DNA from: Streptomyces mangrovi
Lineage (GTDB): Bacteria > Actinomycetota > Actinomycetes > Streptomycetales > Streptomycetaceae
Direction: 5' to 3'
Length of the DNA: 64,000 nt
Assembly (NCBI RefSeq): GCF_900114215.1
Contig: NZ_FOSG01000007.1
Span: forward strand, 186,001 to 250,000
Part shown: positions 24,882 through 34,618 of the stretch, one piece after another
Layout: the number at the start of each line of letters is the position of its first letter
How positions within the stretch are numbered: position 1 is the stretch's first letter
Made by a program: the position numbers and the translations under genes
Notes under the pieces: generated by a model
Seen by the model: the letters and a program-made list of their open reading frames with translations, nothing else
What the model was told of the DNA's origin: nothing
Databases searched by the model: none

Positions 24882-25999
24882 GCGGGAGGAGGGACGGGAG
24901 ACCCGGGCAGTCGGGGAAGGAGTTCGGGCACGGGCTGGTGCTGGGCAAGTTCTACCCGCCGCACGCCGGCCACCACCATCTGGTCCGCACCGCCGCCGCC
25001 CGCTGCCGCCGGCTCACCGTGCTGGTGTGCGCCTCCTCCGTGGAGTCGGTGCCGCTGGCCGACCGGGTGGCGTGGATGCGCGAGGAGCACCCCGAGAAGG
25101 GCATAGAGGTGATCGGGGCGGTGGACGACGTACCCGTCGACTACTCCGATCCCGCCGTCTGGGACGCCCACATGGCGGTCTTCCGCGCCGCCGTGCCCGG
25201 GCCGGTCGACGCGGTCTTCACCTCCGAGGCGTACGGCGCGGAACTGGGCCGCCGCTTCGGCGCGGCGGCCGTCACCGTCGACCCCGGCCGCACCGCGTAC
25301 CCGGTCTCCGGGACCGCGGTGCGCGAGGACCCCGTCGGCTGCTGGCCGCATCTGGCCGCCCCCGTGCGCGCGGCCCTGGCCCGCCGGGTCGTCGTGCTGG
25401 GCGCGGAGTCCACCGGGACCACCACCCTCTCCCGCGCCCTCGCCGAGCACTACCGGTCGCGGGGCGGGGTGTGGGCCGGGACGGGCTGGGTGCCCGAGTA
25501 CGGGCGGCGGTACAGCGAGGAGAAGTACGCGCGGCTGCGGGCGCGGCGGCCCGGCGCCGAGTTCGGGGACGTCGTCTGGGAGTCGGAGGAGTTCGAGCTG
25601 ATCGCCGAGCGCCAGCTCGCCGCGGAGGACGCCGCCGCGCGGACCGGCTCCCCCGTGCTCTTCTGCGACACCGACGCCCTGGCCACCACGGTCTGGCACG
25701 AGCGCTACACCGGCCGCCGAAGCCCCCGGGTGGAGGCCGTGGCCGCCCGCGGCAGACACCATCTGTGGCTGCTGACCGACCACACCGGCGTGCCCTTCGA
25801 GGACGACGGGCTGCGCGACGGGGAGCATCTGCGGGCCTGGATGACCGGCCGCTTCCGCGCCGAGCTGAGCCGCCGCGGCCTGCCCCATCTGGTCGTGGGC
25901 GGGCCCCACCGGGAGCGTCTGCGCGCGGCGGTGGCCGCCGTCGACGAACTCCTCGCACGCGGCCGGCACTTCACCGACCCGCTCCCGGAGCGCGGCTGA
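24878..25999 (+). CDS. nadR: NadR-like NMN adenylyltransferase / ribosylnicotinamide kinase
   Basis: 373 residues. The N-terminal nucleotidyltransferase has GKFYPPHAGHHHLVRTA (the HxGH signature) and YPVSGTAVREDP (SGTxxR). The C-terminal kinase half begins VVLGAESTGTTTLSRALAEH, then EFELIAERQLAAED and VLFCDTDALATTVWHE. The P-loop lysine of GxxxxGK[ST] is Thr here (GAESTGTTT), so kinase activity should be checked. There is no N-terminal repressor HTH as in enteric NadR. Coupled to pnuC; together they form a niacin-riboside salvage unit. Confidence 0.9.
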   Translation: MSGRRDGRPGQSGKEFGHGLVLGKFYPPHAGHHHLVRTAAARCRRLTVLVCASSVESVPLADRVAWMREEHPEKGIEVIGAVDDVPVDYSDPAVWDAHMAVFRAAVPGPVDAVFTSEAYGAELGRRFGAAAVTVDPGRTAYPVSGTAVREDPVGCWPHLAAPVRAALARRVVVLGAESTGTTTLSRALAEHYRSRGGVWAGTGWVPEYGRRYSEEKYARLRARRPGAEFGDVVWESEEFELIAERQLAAEDAAARTGSPVLFCDTDALATTVWHERYTGRRSPRVEAVAARGRHHLWLLTDHTGVPFEDDGLRDGEHLRAWMTGRFRAELSRRGLPHLVVGGPHRERLRAAVAAVDELLARGRHFTDPLPERG

Positions 26000-26103
26000 C
26001 CCTCCGCCGTGCTCCGGTGCGCCCCTCACCGCCCGTTCCCCACAACCCCGCACCTCGTTCTGTGAACGGTGTCAAACACCGTAGTAACCTGCCCAGTGAC
26101 ACC

Positions 26104-26152
26104 GATTGTTCGAATCCCGGCGCTCCCATCGGAGCTTTGAATTCGAACAGTC
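26104..26152. promoter_or_regulatory. 14-bp inverted repeat upstream of the methyltransferase
   Basis: GATTGTTCGAATCC (26104-26117) and GAATTCGAACAGTC (26139-26152) are inverted copies with 12 of 14 matches, 21 bases apart, ending 40 bases before the methyltransferase start. A small hairpin CGGTGT-CAA-ACACCG lies at 26067-26081. The spacing of two helical turns suits a dimer or looping regulator, possibly the HTH of the gene itself. Confidence 0.5.
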
Positions 26153-26192
26153 GCCTGTGGCAGCCCCGACCGATCCGACCCCGGAGATCTCG

Positions 26193-28229
26193 ATGCCTTC
26201 AACACGCTCAGTGCCGGTCACCCTCGCGGAGATCGCGCGGATCGCCGGGGTGGGGCGGGCGGCCGTCAGCAACTGGCGTCGCCGCCACGACACCTTCCCC
26301 GCCCGGATCGGCGGCACCGACGCCAGCCCCCAGTTCTCCCTCGCCGAGATCGAGCAGTGGCTGCGGGACAACGACAAGCTCAAGGAGATCGGGGGGCGCG
26401 AGCTGCTCTGGCCCGGTTTCGAGGCCCTCGGCAGCCGGGACGAGACGGGCCTGGCCATCGCCGAGGCCGGACGGCGGATGCTCGGCGGCCAGACCCCCGC
26501 GTCCGCCGTGCCCCTGTCCGAGCAGGCCGGGGAACTGGTCGACGAGGCCGTGGCACTGGGACGGCGCGAGGGGGCGCGGGAGGTCTTCGAGTTCCTGTTG
26601 CAGCGCTGGCTGGACGCCCATGTCCGCCAGATCAGCGCCAGCCCCCGGCCCCTGGCGGACCTGATGGCCGAGGTCGCCCTGGCGGCGCGTCCGTCCCCGG
26701 CCGGGGACGGCGGGGCGACCGTGCTCGACCCGGCCTGCGGCGCGGGCCATCTGCTGGACGCCGCCGCACGGGCCGAGGCGGGCGCGGGGGCGGCACGCGT
26801 CACCCTGCTGGGGTGCGACAGCGACCCGGCGCTGGCCGCCCTGGCCGCCGCGCGGCTGGCGTTCGTCACCGACGAGGCGGGCGGGGTGCGGGTGACAGCG
26901 GACGTACGGGAGGGCGACTCCCTGCGCGCCGACCCGCACGAGCGGGCCGCCGCGGACGTCGTCCTGTGCAACCCGCCCTTCAACGAACGCGACTGGGGCT
27001 ACGAGGAGCTGTCCACCGACCGGCGCTGGGTGCACGGCCTGCCGCCGCGCACCGAGTCCGAGCTCGCCTGGGTGCAGCACGCCCTGGCCCGGCTGCGGCC
27101 GGGCGGCACCGCCGTGCTGCTGCTGCCGCCCGCCGTCGCCTCCCGCCGGGCCGGCCGCAGGATCCGCGGCGCACTGCTGCGCGCCGGACTGCTGCGCACC
27201 GTCATCGCCCTGCCCCCCGGCTGCGCGCAGCCGCACAGCGTCTCACTGCACCTGTGGCTGCTGCGCGCCCCCGAGGGCGCCGGGCCCGCCGAGGACAACG
27301 GGGTCCTGCTCGCCGACGCGGCGGCCTCCCAGCGGGCGGCGGCCTCCCGCGAGGGCGGGGTGGACTGGGACGCGCTGGGCGAGTTCGTACGGACCTCGGT
27401 GCGCGCCTACGACAGCGGGGCGGCCGAACTGCCGGACTGCTCCCGGCGCATGGCCGTCATCGAGCTGCTGGACGACGAGGTCGACCTCACCCCCGGGCGC
27501 CACGTCTCCCCCGCCCCCGGCGGCGACGAACTCGATCTGGCCGGCGCCTGGAGCGGCTTCGGCGAGGCTCTGGACGGACTGCGCGCCGCGGGACGGGCGC
27601 TGTCCGCCCTGGAGACGGCCGGGGACGGCGGGGGCTCGCAGCCCAGGACAACCGTGGGCGACCTGGCCCGGGCCGGGGCGCTCACCCTGCGCGGCGGCCA
27701 GCAGCCGCCGGACGGGACGGTCCGCGGCGGCGAGGCGGGCGAGGACGGTCTGCCCCTGCTGACCGTGCCGGACCTGCTCCAGGGCAGCGGGCCGACGGGC
27801 TGGCTGCACACCTCGGACGTCTCCGACCGCGGGATGCTGGTGGCCAGGCCCGGCGACGTGGTGGTGGCCGGGGTGATCCGCGCCTTCGCCGCCTGGGTGC
27901 ACCAGGGCCCGCCCACCGTACTCGGCGCCCAGTTGTACGCACTGCGCGTGGACCCGGAGAAGATGGACGCCTGGTTCCTCGCGGGCTGTCTGCGCGCACC
28001 CTCCAACGGCCGCCAGGCGGGCACCCACGCCTCCAGCGCCTCACGGGTGGACGTGCGCAGGCTCCAGGTCCTCCAGCTCCCGCTGGCCGAGCAGTCGCGC
28101 TACAGCGAGGCGTTCCGGCGGCTGACCGAGTTCGAGGAGTACCGCGGGCGCCTGGACGAGCTGGCCTCGCGCCTGTCGCGCGACATCAGCGACGGCCTGG
28201 CGACGGGCCGGCTGTCGGCCGGGCACTGA
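26193..28229 (+). CDS. Solitary N6-adenine DNA methyltransferase with N-terminal HTH and C-terminal TRD-like region
   Basis: 678 residues. An N-terminal helix-turn-helix (TLAEIARIAGVGRAAVSNW, about 9-27) precedes a HsdM-like methyltransferase with SAM motif VLDPACGAGHLLDAA and catalytic VVLCNPPFNERDW (NPPF). The C-terminal 180 residues, from LPLLTVPDLLQGSGPTGWL to VRRLQVLQLPLAEQ, resemble an HsdS-type target recognition domain fused to the enzyme. There is no restriction subunit or other defence gene beside it. ATG 26193 has GGAG seven bases upstream; a longer frame starts inside the inverted repeat and is rejected. Confidence 0.85.
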   Translation: MPSTRSVPVTLAEIARIAGVGRAAVSNWRRRHDTFPARIGGTDASPQFSLAEIEQWLRDNDKLKEIGGRELLWPGFEALGSRDETGLAIAEAGRRMLGGQTPASAVPLSEQAGELVDEAVALGRREGAREVFEFLLQRWLDAHVRQISASPRPLADLMAEVALAARPSPAGDGGATVLDPACGAGHLLDAAARAEAGAGAARVTLLGCDSDPALAALAAARLAFVTDEAGGVRVTADVREGDSLRADPHERAAADVVLCNPPFNERDWGYEELSTDRRWVHGLPPRTESELAWVQHALARLRPGGTAVLLLPPAVASRRAGRRIRGALLRAGLLRTVIALPPGCAQPHSVSLHLWLLRAPEGAGPAEDNGVLLADAAASQRAAASREGGVDWDALGEFVRTSVRAYDSGAAELPDCSRRMAVIELLDDEVDLTPGRHVSPAPGGDELDLAGAWSGFGEALDGLRAAGRALSALETAGDGGGSQPRTTVGDLARAGALTLRGGQQPPDGTVRGGEAGEDGLPLLTVPDLLQGSGPTGWLHTSDVSDRGMLVARPGDVVVAGVIRAFAAWVHQGPPTVLGAQLYALRVDPEKMDAWFLAGCLRAPSNGRQAGTHASSASRVDVRRLQVLQLPLAEQSRYSEAFRRLTEFEEYRGRLDELASRLSRDISDGLATGRLSAGH

Positions 28230-28289
28230 GGCCCGGGCCGGGGGCGGGGTGCGGGAGCGGGCACGCCGTGGCCCGCACCCCACCGCCCC

Positions 28290-29039
28290 TCACCGCTCGT
28301 ACCAGCCCCTCTCGCGCGGTCGCGACGTCCAGGGCACCGGCCCCCTCACCGGTTCGGCGGGCCCGGCCGGTCCCGCCGGACCGGCCGCCCAGAAGGCCGC
28401 GTTGGCCAGGACGGTGCGGACGTCCTCGCGGCGGTAGACCGGGTACCCCTCGTGGCCCGGGCTGAAGTAGAAGACCCTGCCGAGCCCCCGGCGCCAGGCC
28501 ATCCCGCTGCGGAAGACCTCCCCGCCCGCGAAGGAGGAGACGAAGACCAGTTCGTCGGGGGCGGGCACGTCGAACGGCTCGGCGTACATCTCCTGTTCGC
28601 CGATGACCATCGGCCGCGGCACCCCGGCGGCCACCGGATGCGTGACGTCGACCGTCCACACCACCTCGCGGTCGCCGTGGCGCCAGCCGGAGATCCGGCC
28701 ACTGGTGCCCGTCAGAGCGCGAAAGACCTTCGACTCCGCGCTGGAGTGGAGGGCGACCAGCCCCATGCCCCCCAGCACCCGGGCCTGCACCCGTGCCACG
28801 ACCCCGTCGTCCACCTCGCCGTGCCGCTGGTGGCCCCACCAGAACAAAACGTCGGTCTCGTCCAGCGCCGTGCCGCCGAGCCCGTGCTCCTCCTCGTCCA
28901 TGGTGGCCGTGCGCACGCGCAACTCGCCGTGGGGTGCGAGGGCGCCGGCGATGGCGTTGTGCATTCCCTCCGGGTAGACGGCGGCGATCTCCGCGTCGTC
29001 CGGCCCGCATTCGGTCCACACCGTCACGGAGATGGCCAT
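28290..29039 (-). CDS. ThuA-like trehalose-utilisation family protein
   Basis: 249 residues with ThuA landmarks: VTVWTECGPDD, VYPEGMHNAIAGAL, DVLFWWGHQRHGEV, GLVALHSSAESKVFRALTG, EREMYAEPF-like EQEMYAEPFDV, and GRVFYFSPGHEGYPVY. The fold is class-I glutamine-amidotransferase-like and takes part in sugar (trehalose/keto-sugar) metabolism in rhizobia; here the substrate is unknown. AGGAG-rich ribosome binding site before ATG. Follows the aldo/keto reductase gene on the same strand after 83 bases that contain GC-rich inverted repeats. Confidence 0.9.
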   Translation of the reverse strand: MAISVTVWTECGPDDAEIAAVYPEGMHNAIAGALAPHGELRVRTATMDEEEHGLGGTALDETDVLFWWGHQRHGEVDDGVVARVQARVLGGMGLVALHSSAESKVFRALTGTSGRISGWRHGDREVVWTVDVTHPVAAGVPRPMVIGEQEMYAEPFDVPAPDELVFVSSFAGGEVFRSGMAWRRGLGRVFYFSPGHEGYPVYRREDVRTVLANAAFWAAGPAGPAGPAEPVRGPVPWTSRPRERGWYER

Positions 29040-29122
29040 GCCCCGCTCCTCTCCCGGGCTCCGGACTCCCGGGCCCCGGACCACGGACTTCCGGGAGCCC
29101 GGGTTTCCCGGGGCGGCCCGGC

Positions 29123-30142
29123 CTAACCGGCCCGACCTGCCTGACCGGCCCGGCGGGCGAGGTGGCCCTCGATCTCGGCGAGTTCGTCGTCGGTGAAGTC
29201 GAGGTTGCCGGCGGCCGCGACATTGTCCTCCAGCTGCTTCACGCTGCTGGCCCCGACGAGCGCGGAGGTCACGCGCCCGCCGCGCAGGATCCAGGCGATG
29301 GCGGTCTGTGCCAGGGTCTGGCCGCGCCGCCGCGCGATGGAGTCGAGCGCGCGGACCGTGGTCAGGGTCTCCTCGGTGATGCCCTCGGCGGTCAGGAACG
29401 GGCTGGCGCCCGCGGCCCGGGATCCGGCGGGGATGCCGGACAGGTAGCGGTCGGTGAGCAGTCCCTGGGCCAGCGGGGAGAAGGCGATCGAGCCGGCGCC
29501 CACCTCGTCGAGGACGTCGAGCAGGCCGTCCTCGACCCAGCGGTTGAACATCGAGTACGAGGGCTGGTGGATCAGCAGCGGAGTGCCCAGGTCGGCCAGG
29601 ATGCGGGCGGCCTCGCGGGTCTGCTCGGGACTGTAGTTGGAGATGCCCACATACAGCGCCTTGCCCTGCCGGACGGCGGTGTCCAGCGCCCCCATGGTCT
29701 CCTCCAGGGGCGTGTCGGGGTCGTAGCGGTGGGAGTAGAAGACGTCGACGTAGTCCAGGCCCATACGGCTCAGGCTCTGGTCCAGGCTGGCCAGCAGGTA
29801 CTTGCGCGAGCCCCACTCGCCGTAGGGGCCGGGCCACATGTCGTAGCCCGCCTTGGTGGAGATCACCAGCTCGTCGCGGTAGGGGCGGAAGTCGCGGGCG
29901 AGGTGGCGGCCGAAGCCCGCCTCGGCCGCTCCGGGGGGCGGGCCGTAGTTGTTGGCCAGGTCGAAGTGGGTGACGCCCAGGTCGAAGGCGCGGCGCAGGA
30001 TCGCCTGCTGGGTCTGAAGCGGCTTGTCGTCGCCGAAGTTGTGCCACAGGCCGAGCGAGATCGCCGGCAGTTTCAGCCCGCTGCGTCCGACACGTCGGTA
30101 GGGCATGGTGTCGTAGCGCGTGTCCGCGGCGGTGTGGGTCAC
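29123..30142 (-). CDS. Aldo/keto reductase, YghZ/GprA-like
   Basis: 339 residues. MPYRRVGRSGLKLPAISLGL, THFDLANNYGPPPGAAE (catalytic Asp-Tyr), YDVFYSHRYDPDTPLEET-type substrate strand, YVGISNYSPEQT and SPLAQGLLTDRYL are typical of the AKR14 group (E. coli YghZ, an L-glyceraldehyde-3-phosphate/methylglyoxal reductase). NADPH-dependent. GTG start with GAGGAGCACC in front. The C-terminal tail RRAGQAGRAG is low-complexity. May be co-transcribed with the ThuA gene. Confidence 0.92.
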   Translation of the reverse strand: MTHTAADTRYDTMPYRRVGRSGLKLPAISLGLWHNFGDDKPLQTQQAILRRAFDLGVTHFDLANNYGPPPGAAEAGFGRHLARDFRPYRDELVISTKAGYDMWPGPYGEWGSRKYLLASLDQSLSRMGLDYVDVFYSHRYDPDTPLEETMGALDTAVRQGKALYVGISNYSPEQTREAARILADLGTPLLIHQPSYSMFNRWVEDGLLDVLDEVGAGSIAFSPLAQGLLTDRYLSGIPAGSRAAGASPFLTAEGITEETLTTVRALDSIARRRGQTLAQTAIAWILRGGRVTSALVGASSVKQLEDNVAAAGNLDFTDDELAEIEGHLARRAGQAGRAG

Positions 30143-30245
30143 GGTGCTCCTCTGCGGTGTGGGCGGGGCCGGCGGCTCGGAGATCGCAACGCTACACCGC
30201 GCCGCGGCAGCGCCGGACGGCCGCTCGTACCGCGTGGACGGCCGG

Positions 30246-30283
30246 CGCGTCCTCCCGCCCCGGAGGCGGGGCGGGAGGACGCG
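30246..30283 (-). terminator. 16-bp perfect hairpin terminator
   Basis: Arms CGCGTCCTCCCGCCCC (30246-30261) and its exact complement (30268-30283) around a six-base loop, 28 bases past the stop of the beta-helix gene. Confidence 0.88.
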
Positions 30284-30311
30284 TACGGTGCTTTCCGCGG
30301 GGACCGTCCGC

Positions 30312-31550
30312 TCAGCAGGTGTTACGGCTGGTGTTGTTCAGGGTGAGGTTGCGGTAGGTGATGTTCGTGCCGCAGGGGCTCTCCCTGAGCGAGGTGTTGC
30401 TCAGCGTCAGGTTCTGCAGGGTGATGTCCCGGTTGCCCGGGAACTCGCTGCGGGCCGCCAGCCTGACCTCCCCGCCGCCGCTGACCGTGCCGCCCTGGGA
30501 GGCGATGGTGACGTTGTAGCAGTTCTCGATCAGGATGGCGTTGTTGCCGGTGTTGGTCAGCGTCACCCGGTCGATGACGGCGCCGCCGCTCTCGGAGACG
30601 CAGAAGACCCCGCGCCCGCCGCCGCGGGCGATGACCTCGCCGACGCGGATGTTGGTCGGATAGCCGCCGCCGATCCGGCCGTTGCGGTTGGCCATCCGGA
30701 ACGCCGCGTAGCCGGTGCCGGTGGCGGTGTTGTCGGCGTCGACCTTCCCCACCGTGGCGTTGATCGTGTCGTTGAGCAGCAGTCCGGAGTAGCCGACGTC
30801 GCGGGCGGTCACCGTCCCGATCGTCAGCCCGTCCACCCCGTAGGTCTCCACGCCGTGGTTGCTCGTGCCCGAGACGTAGACGTCGTCGATGCGGATGTTG
30901 CGCGAGCGCGACGAGCGGTCGCCGTGGTTGTCGATCCGGATGCCCAGACCGCCGGAGAGGCGCATGTCGATCCGGCCGAGCACCACGTTGCTGACGTTGC
31001 GCATGAAGATGCCGTACAGCGGGCGGCCGGTGACGGTCAGATGACCGACCTCGACGTTCGTCGTGCCGCGGGAGTAGATCGGTGCCTGGTCTCCGGAGCC
31101 GGAGCCGGTGACGTCGATGGTGCCGCACACGTCGATGGCGGTGTTGCTCGGCAGCGACACCCTGGTCCCGGCGCTGATCGAGCCCGAACCCCGCACCACC
31201 ACGCGTTCCTTGTAGGAGCGGTTGGGTGTCAGGCTGCCGATCGCTGCCTGCATCGCGTCGCGCATGCTGCCGCCGGTGTAGACGGTGCCGCCGCCCCGGC
31301 GCGCGGTCCAGGTGCTCCCGCTCTTCACGGCCTCGGCCTGGTACGAACCCTCGCCGCAGGCGGCCGCGGCCGGCGCCGCCTGCCCCTTCTGTGCCTCCTG
31401 CGCCGCCCGCGCGGAACGGTCGGCCCCGGCCCGGGGCTCCGTGGCCCCGGCCGTGGTCGCCACCGTCGCCAGCATGGCCGCCGTCAGAGCGCCCGCCGCG
31501 ACCGCGGCGAGCCTGCGCCTCCTGGCGGAGGATGCGACTCCGCTTCTCAT
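30312..31550 (-). CDS. Secreted right-handed beta-helix protein (pectate-lyase-like fold)
   Basis: 412 residues. Signal peptide (RRRRLAAVAAGALTAAML...ATTAGA) and an acidic/Ala linker, then a regular succession of short strands: NTAIDVCGTIDVTGSG, NVEVGHLTVTGRPLYG, NVSNVVLGRIDMRLSG, NIRIDDVYVSGTSNHG, IGTVTARDVGYSGLLLNDT, down to NITYRNLTLNNTSRNTC. The repeat length of about 22 residues and the Asn/Val/Ile ladder fit a parallel beta-helix, the scaffold of polysaccharide lyases and GH28/GH55-type enzymes. The active site cannot be assigned. ATG follows AAAGGAG. LacI-type palindromes lie upstream. Confidence 0.8.
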   Translation of the reverse strand: MRSGVASSARRRRLAAVAAGALTAAMLATVATTAGATEPRAGADRSARAAQEAQKGQAAPAAAACGEGSYQAEAVKSGSTWTARRGGGTVYTGGSMRDAMQAAIGSLTPNRSYKERVVVRGSGSISAGTRVSLPSNTAIDVCGTIDVTGSGSGDQAPIYSRGTTNVEVGHLTVTGRPLYGIFMRNVSNVVLGRIDMRLSGGLGIRIDNHGDRSSRSRNIRIDDVYVSGTSNHGVETYGVDGLTIGTVTARDVGYSGLLLNDTINATVGKVDADNTATGTGYAAFRMANRNGRIGGGYPTNIRVGEVIARGGGRGVFCVSESGGAVIDRVTLTNTGNNAILIENCYNVTIASQGGTVSGGGEVRLAARSEFPGNRDITLQNLTLSNTSLRESPCGTNITYRNLTLNNTSRNTC

Positions 31551-32114
31551 CGTGGACTCCTTTTCGTGGGGGGACGCCCACCGCACACGGCGCGGGGCCG
31601 CTCGCGTCGGGCCGGGCCGAAAGGGGGCCGCCCGGGAGGGGGGATTTCGCGAGAAAAGTGCAGTAAGCGCTTTCTGAGTCCGTTAGTATTGCAACGTTTC
31701 ATTCAGAGGGTCAAGAGGCGTGCGACCGCCCCCGAGAACAGCCGAACCGCGGCCTTCCTCTCGGAACGCACCGCCAAAGCCTCCCGCAGACCACCACTGA
31801 CCTGCGGGTTTTCACACCCTTTGACCGACCCCCGCCCCCGGGATTCCTTTTCCGCGGAACGTCCGCACCGAATAGCGGGCGCTTTCGGAAACCCGGAACG
31901 GGCATATTCCCCGCCGCTCCGCCGCGTGCGCGGTGGACCGGCCCGGACGGCTCCCGTCCCGGGAAACCGGCGTACGGGAGACCCCGGCCGCAACGCGCCG
32001 AGTCGCGGAACCCCCCACGCCGGATCAGACTTGGCCGAGGCCAAACCCGTGCCTCCCCGGCCCGGACCCGGCCCTGCCCCTGCTCCCGACCCCGGCACTG
32101 CCCAGGTGATCTCC
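31551..32114. other. Divergent intergenic region between beta-helix and Clp genes
   Basis: About 560 bases without a gene. The part near 31660-31703 carries operator-like palindromes for the beta-helix gene (listed separately). The rest, up to the Clp start, shows no HAIR or CIRCE element, although heat-shock genes follow, and no promoter I can name. Confidence 0.4.
31660..31703 (-). promoter_or_regulatory. Two LacI-type operator palindromes
   Basis: AGTAAGCGCTTTCT (31662-31675) and TTGCAACGTTTCATT (31689-31703) have the CG-centred palindromic form bound by LacI/GalR regulators. They lie 110-155 bases upstream of the beta-helix gene and bracket a -10-like CAATACTAA on the minus strand, suggesting substrate-induced or catabolite control. 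Confidence 0.55.
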
Positions 32115-34550
<2,436 letters not shown>

Positions 34551-34559
34551 GGGCGCCGT

Positions 34560-34593
34560 GGCCGGGGAACGGCGTGAGGCCGCCGCCCCGGCC
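34560..34593. terminator. Hairpin between convergent clp-like and htpG genes
   Basis: GGCCGGGG (34560-34567) and CCCCGGCC (34586-34593) form an eight-base stem with an 18-base loop in the 68-base gap between two convergent genes; it could serve both. Confidence 0.5.
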
Positions 34594-34618
34594 GCGGCGC
34601 CGGGCCGTCAGCGGCCGG

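Noticed and set aside
31705..32114. Heat-shock operator (HAIR or CIRCE) before the Clp-like gene
   Set aside because: No CTTGAGT/ACTCAAG or TTAGCACTC-type repeats found.
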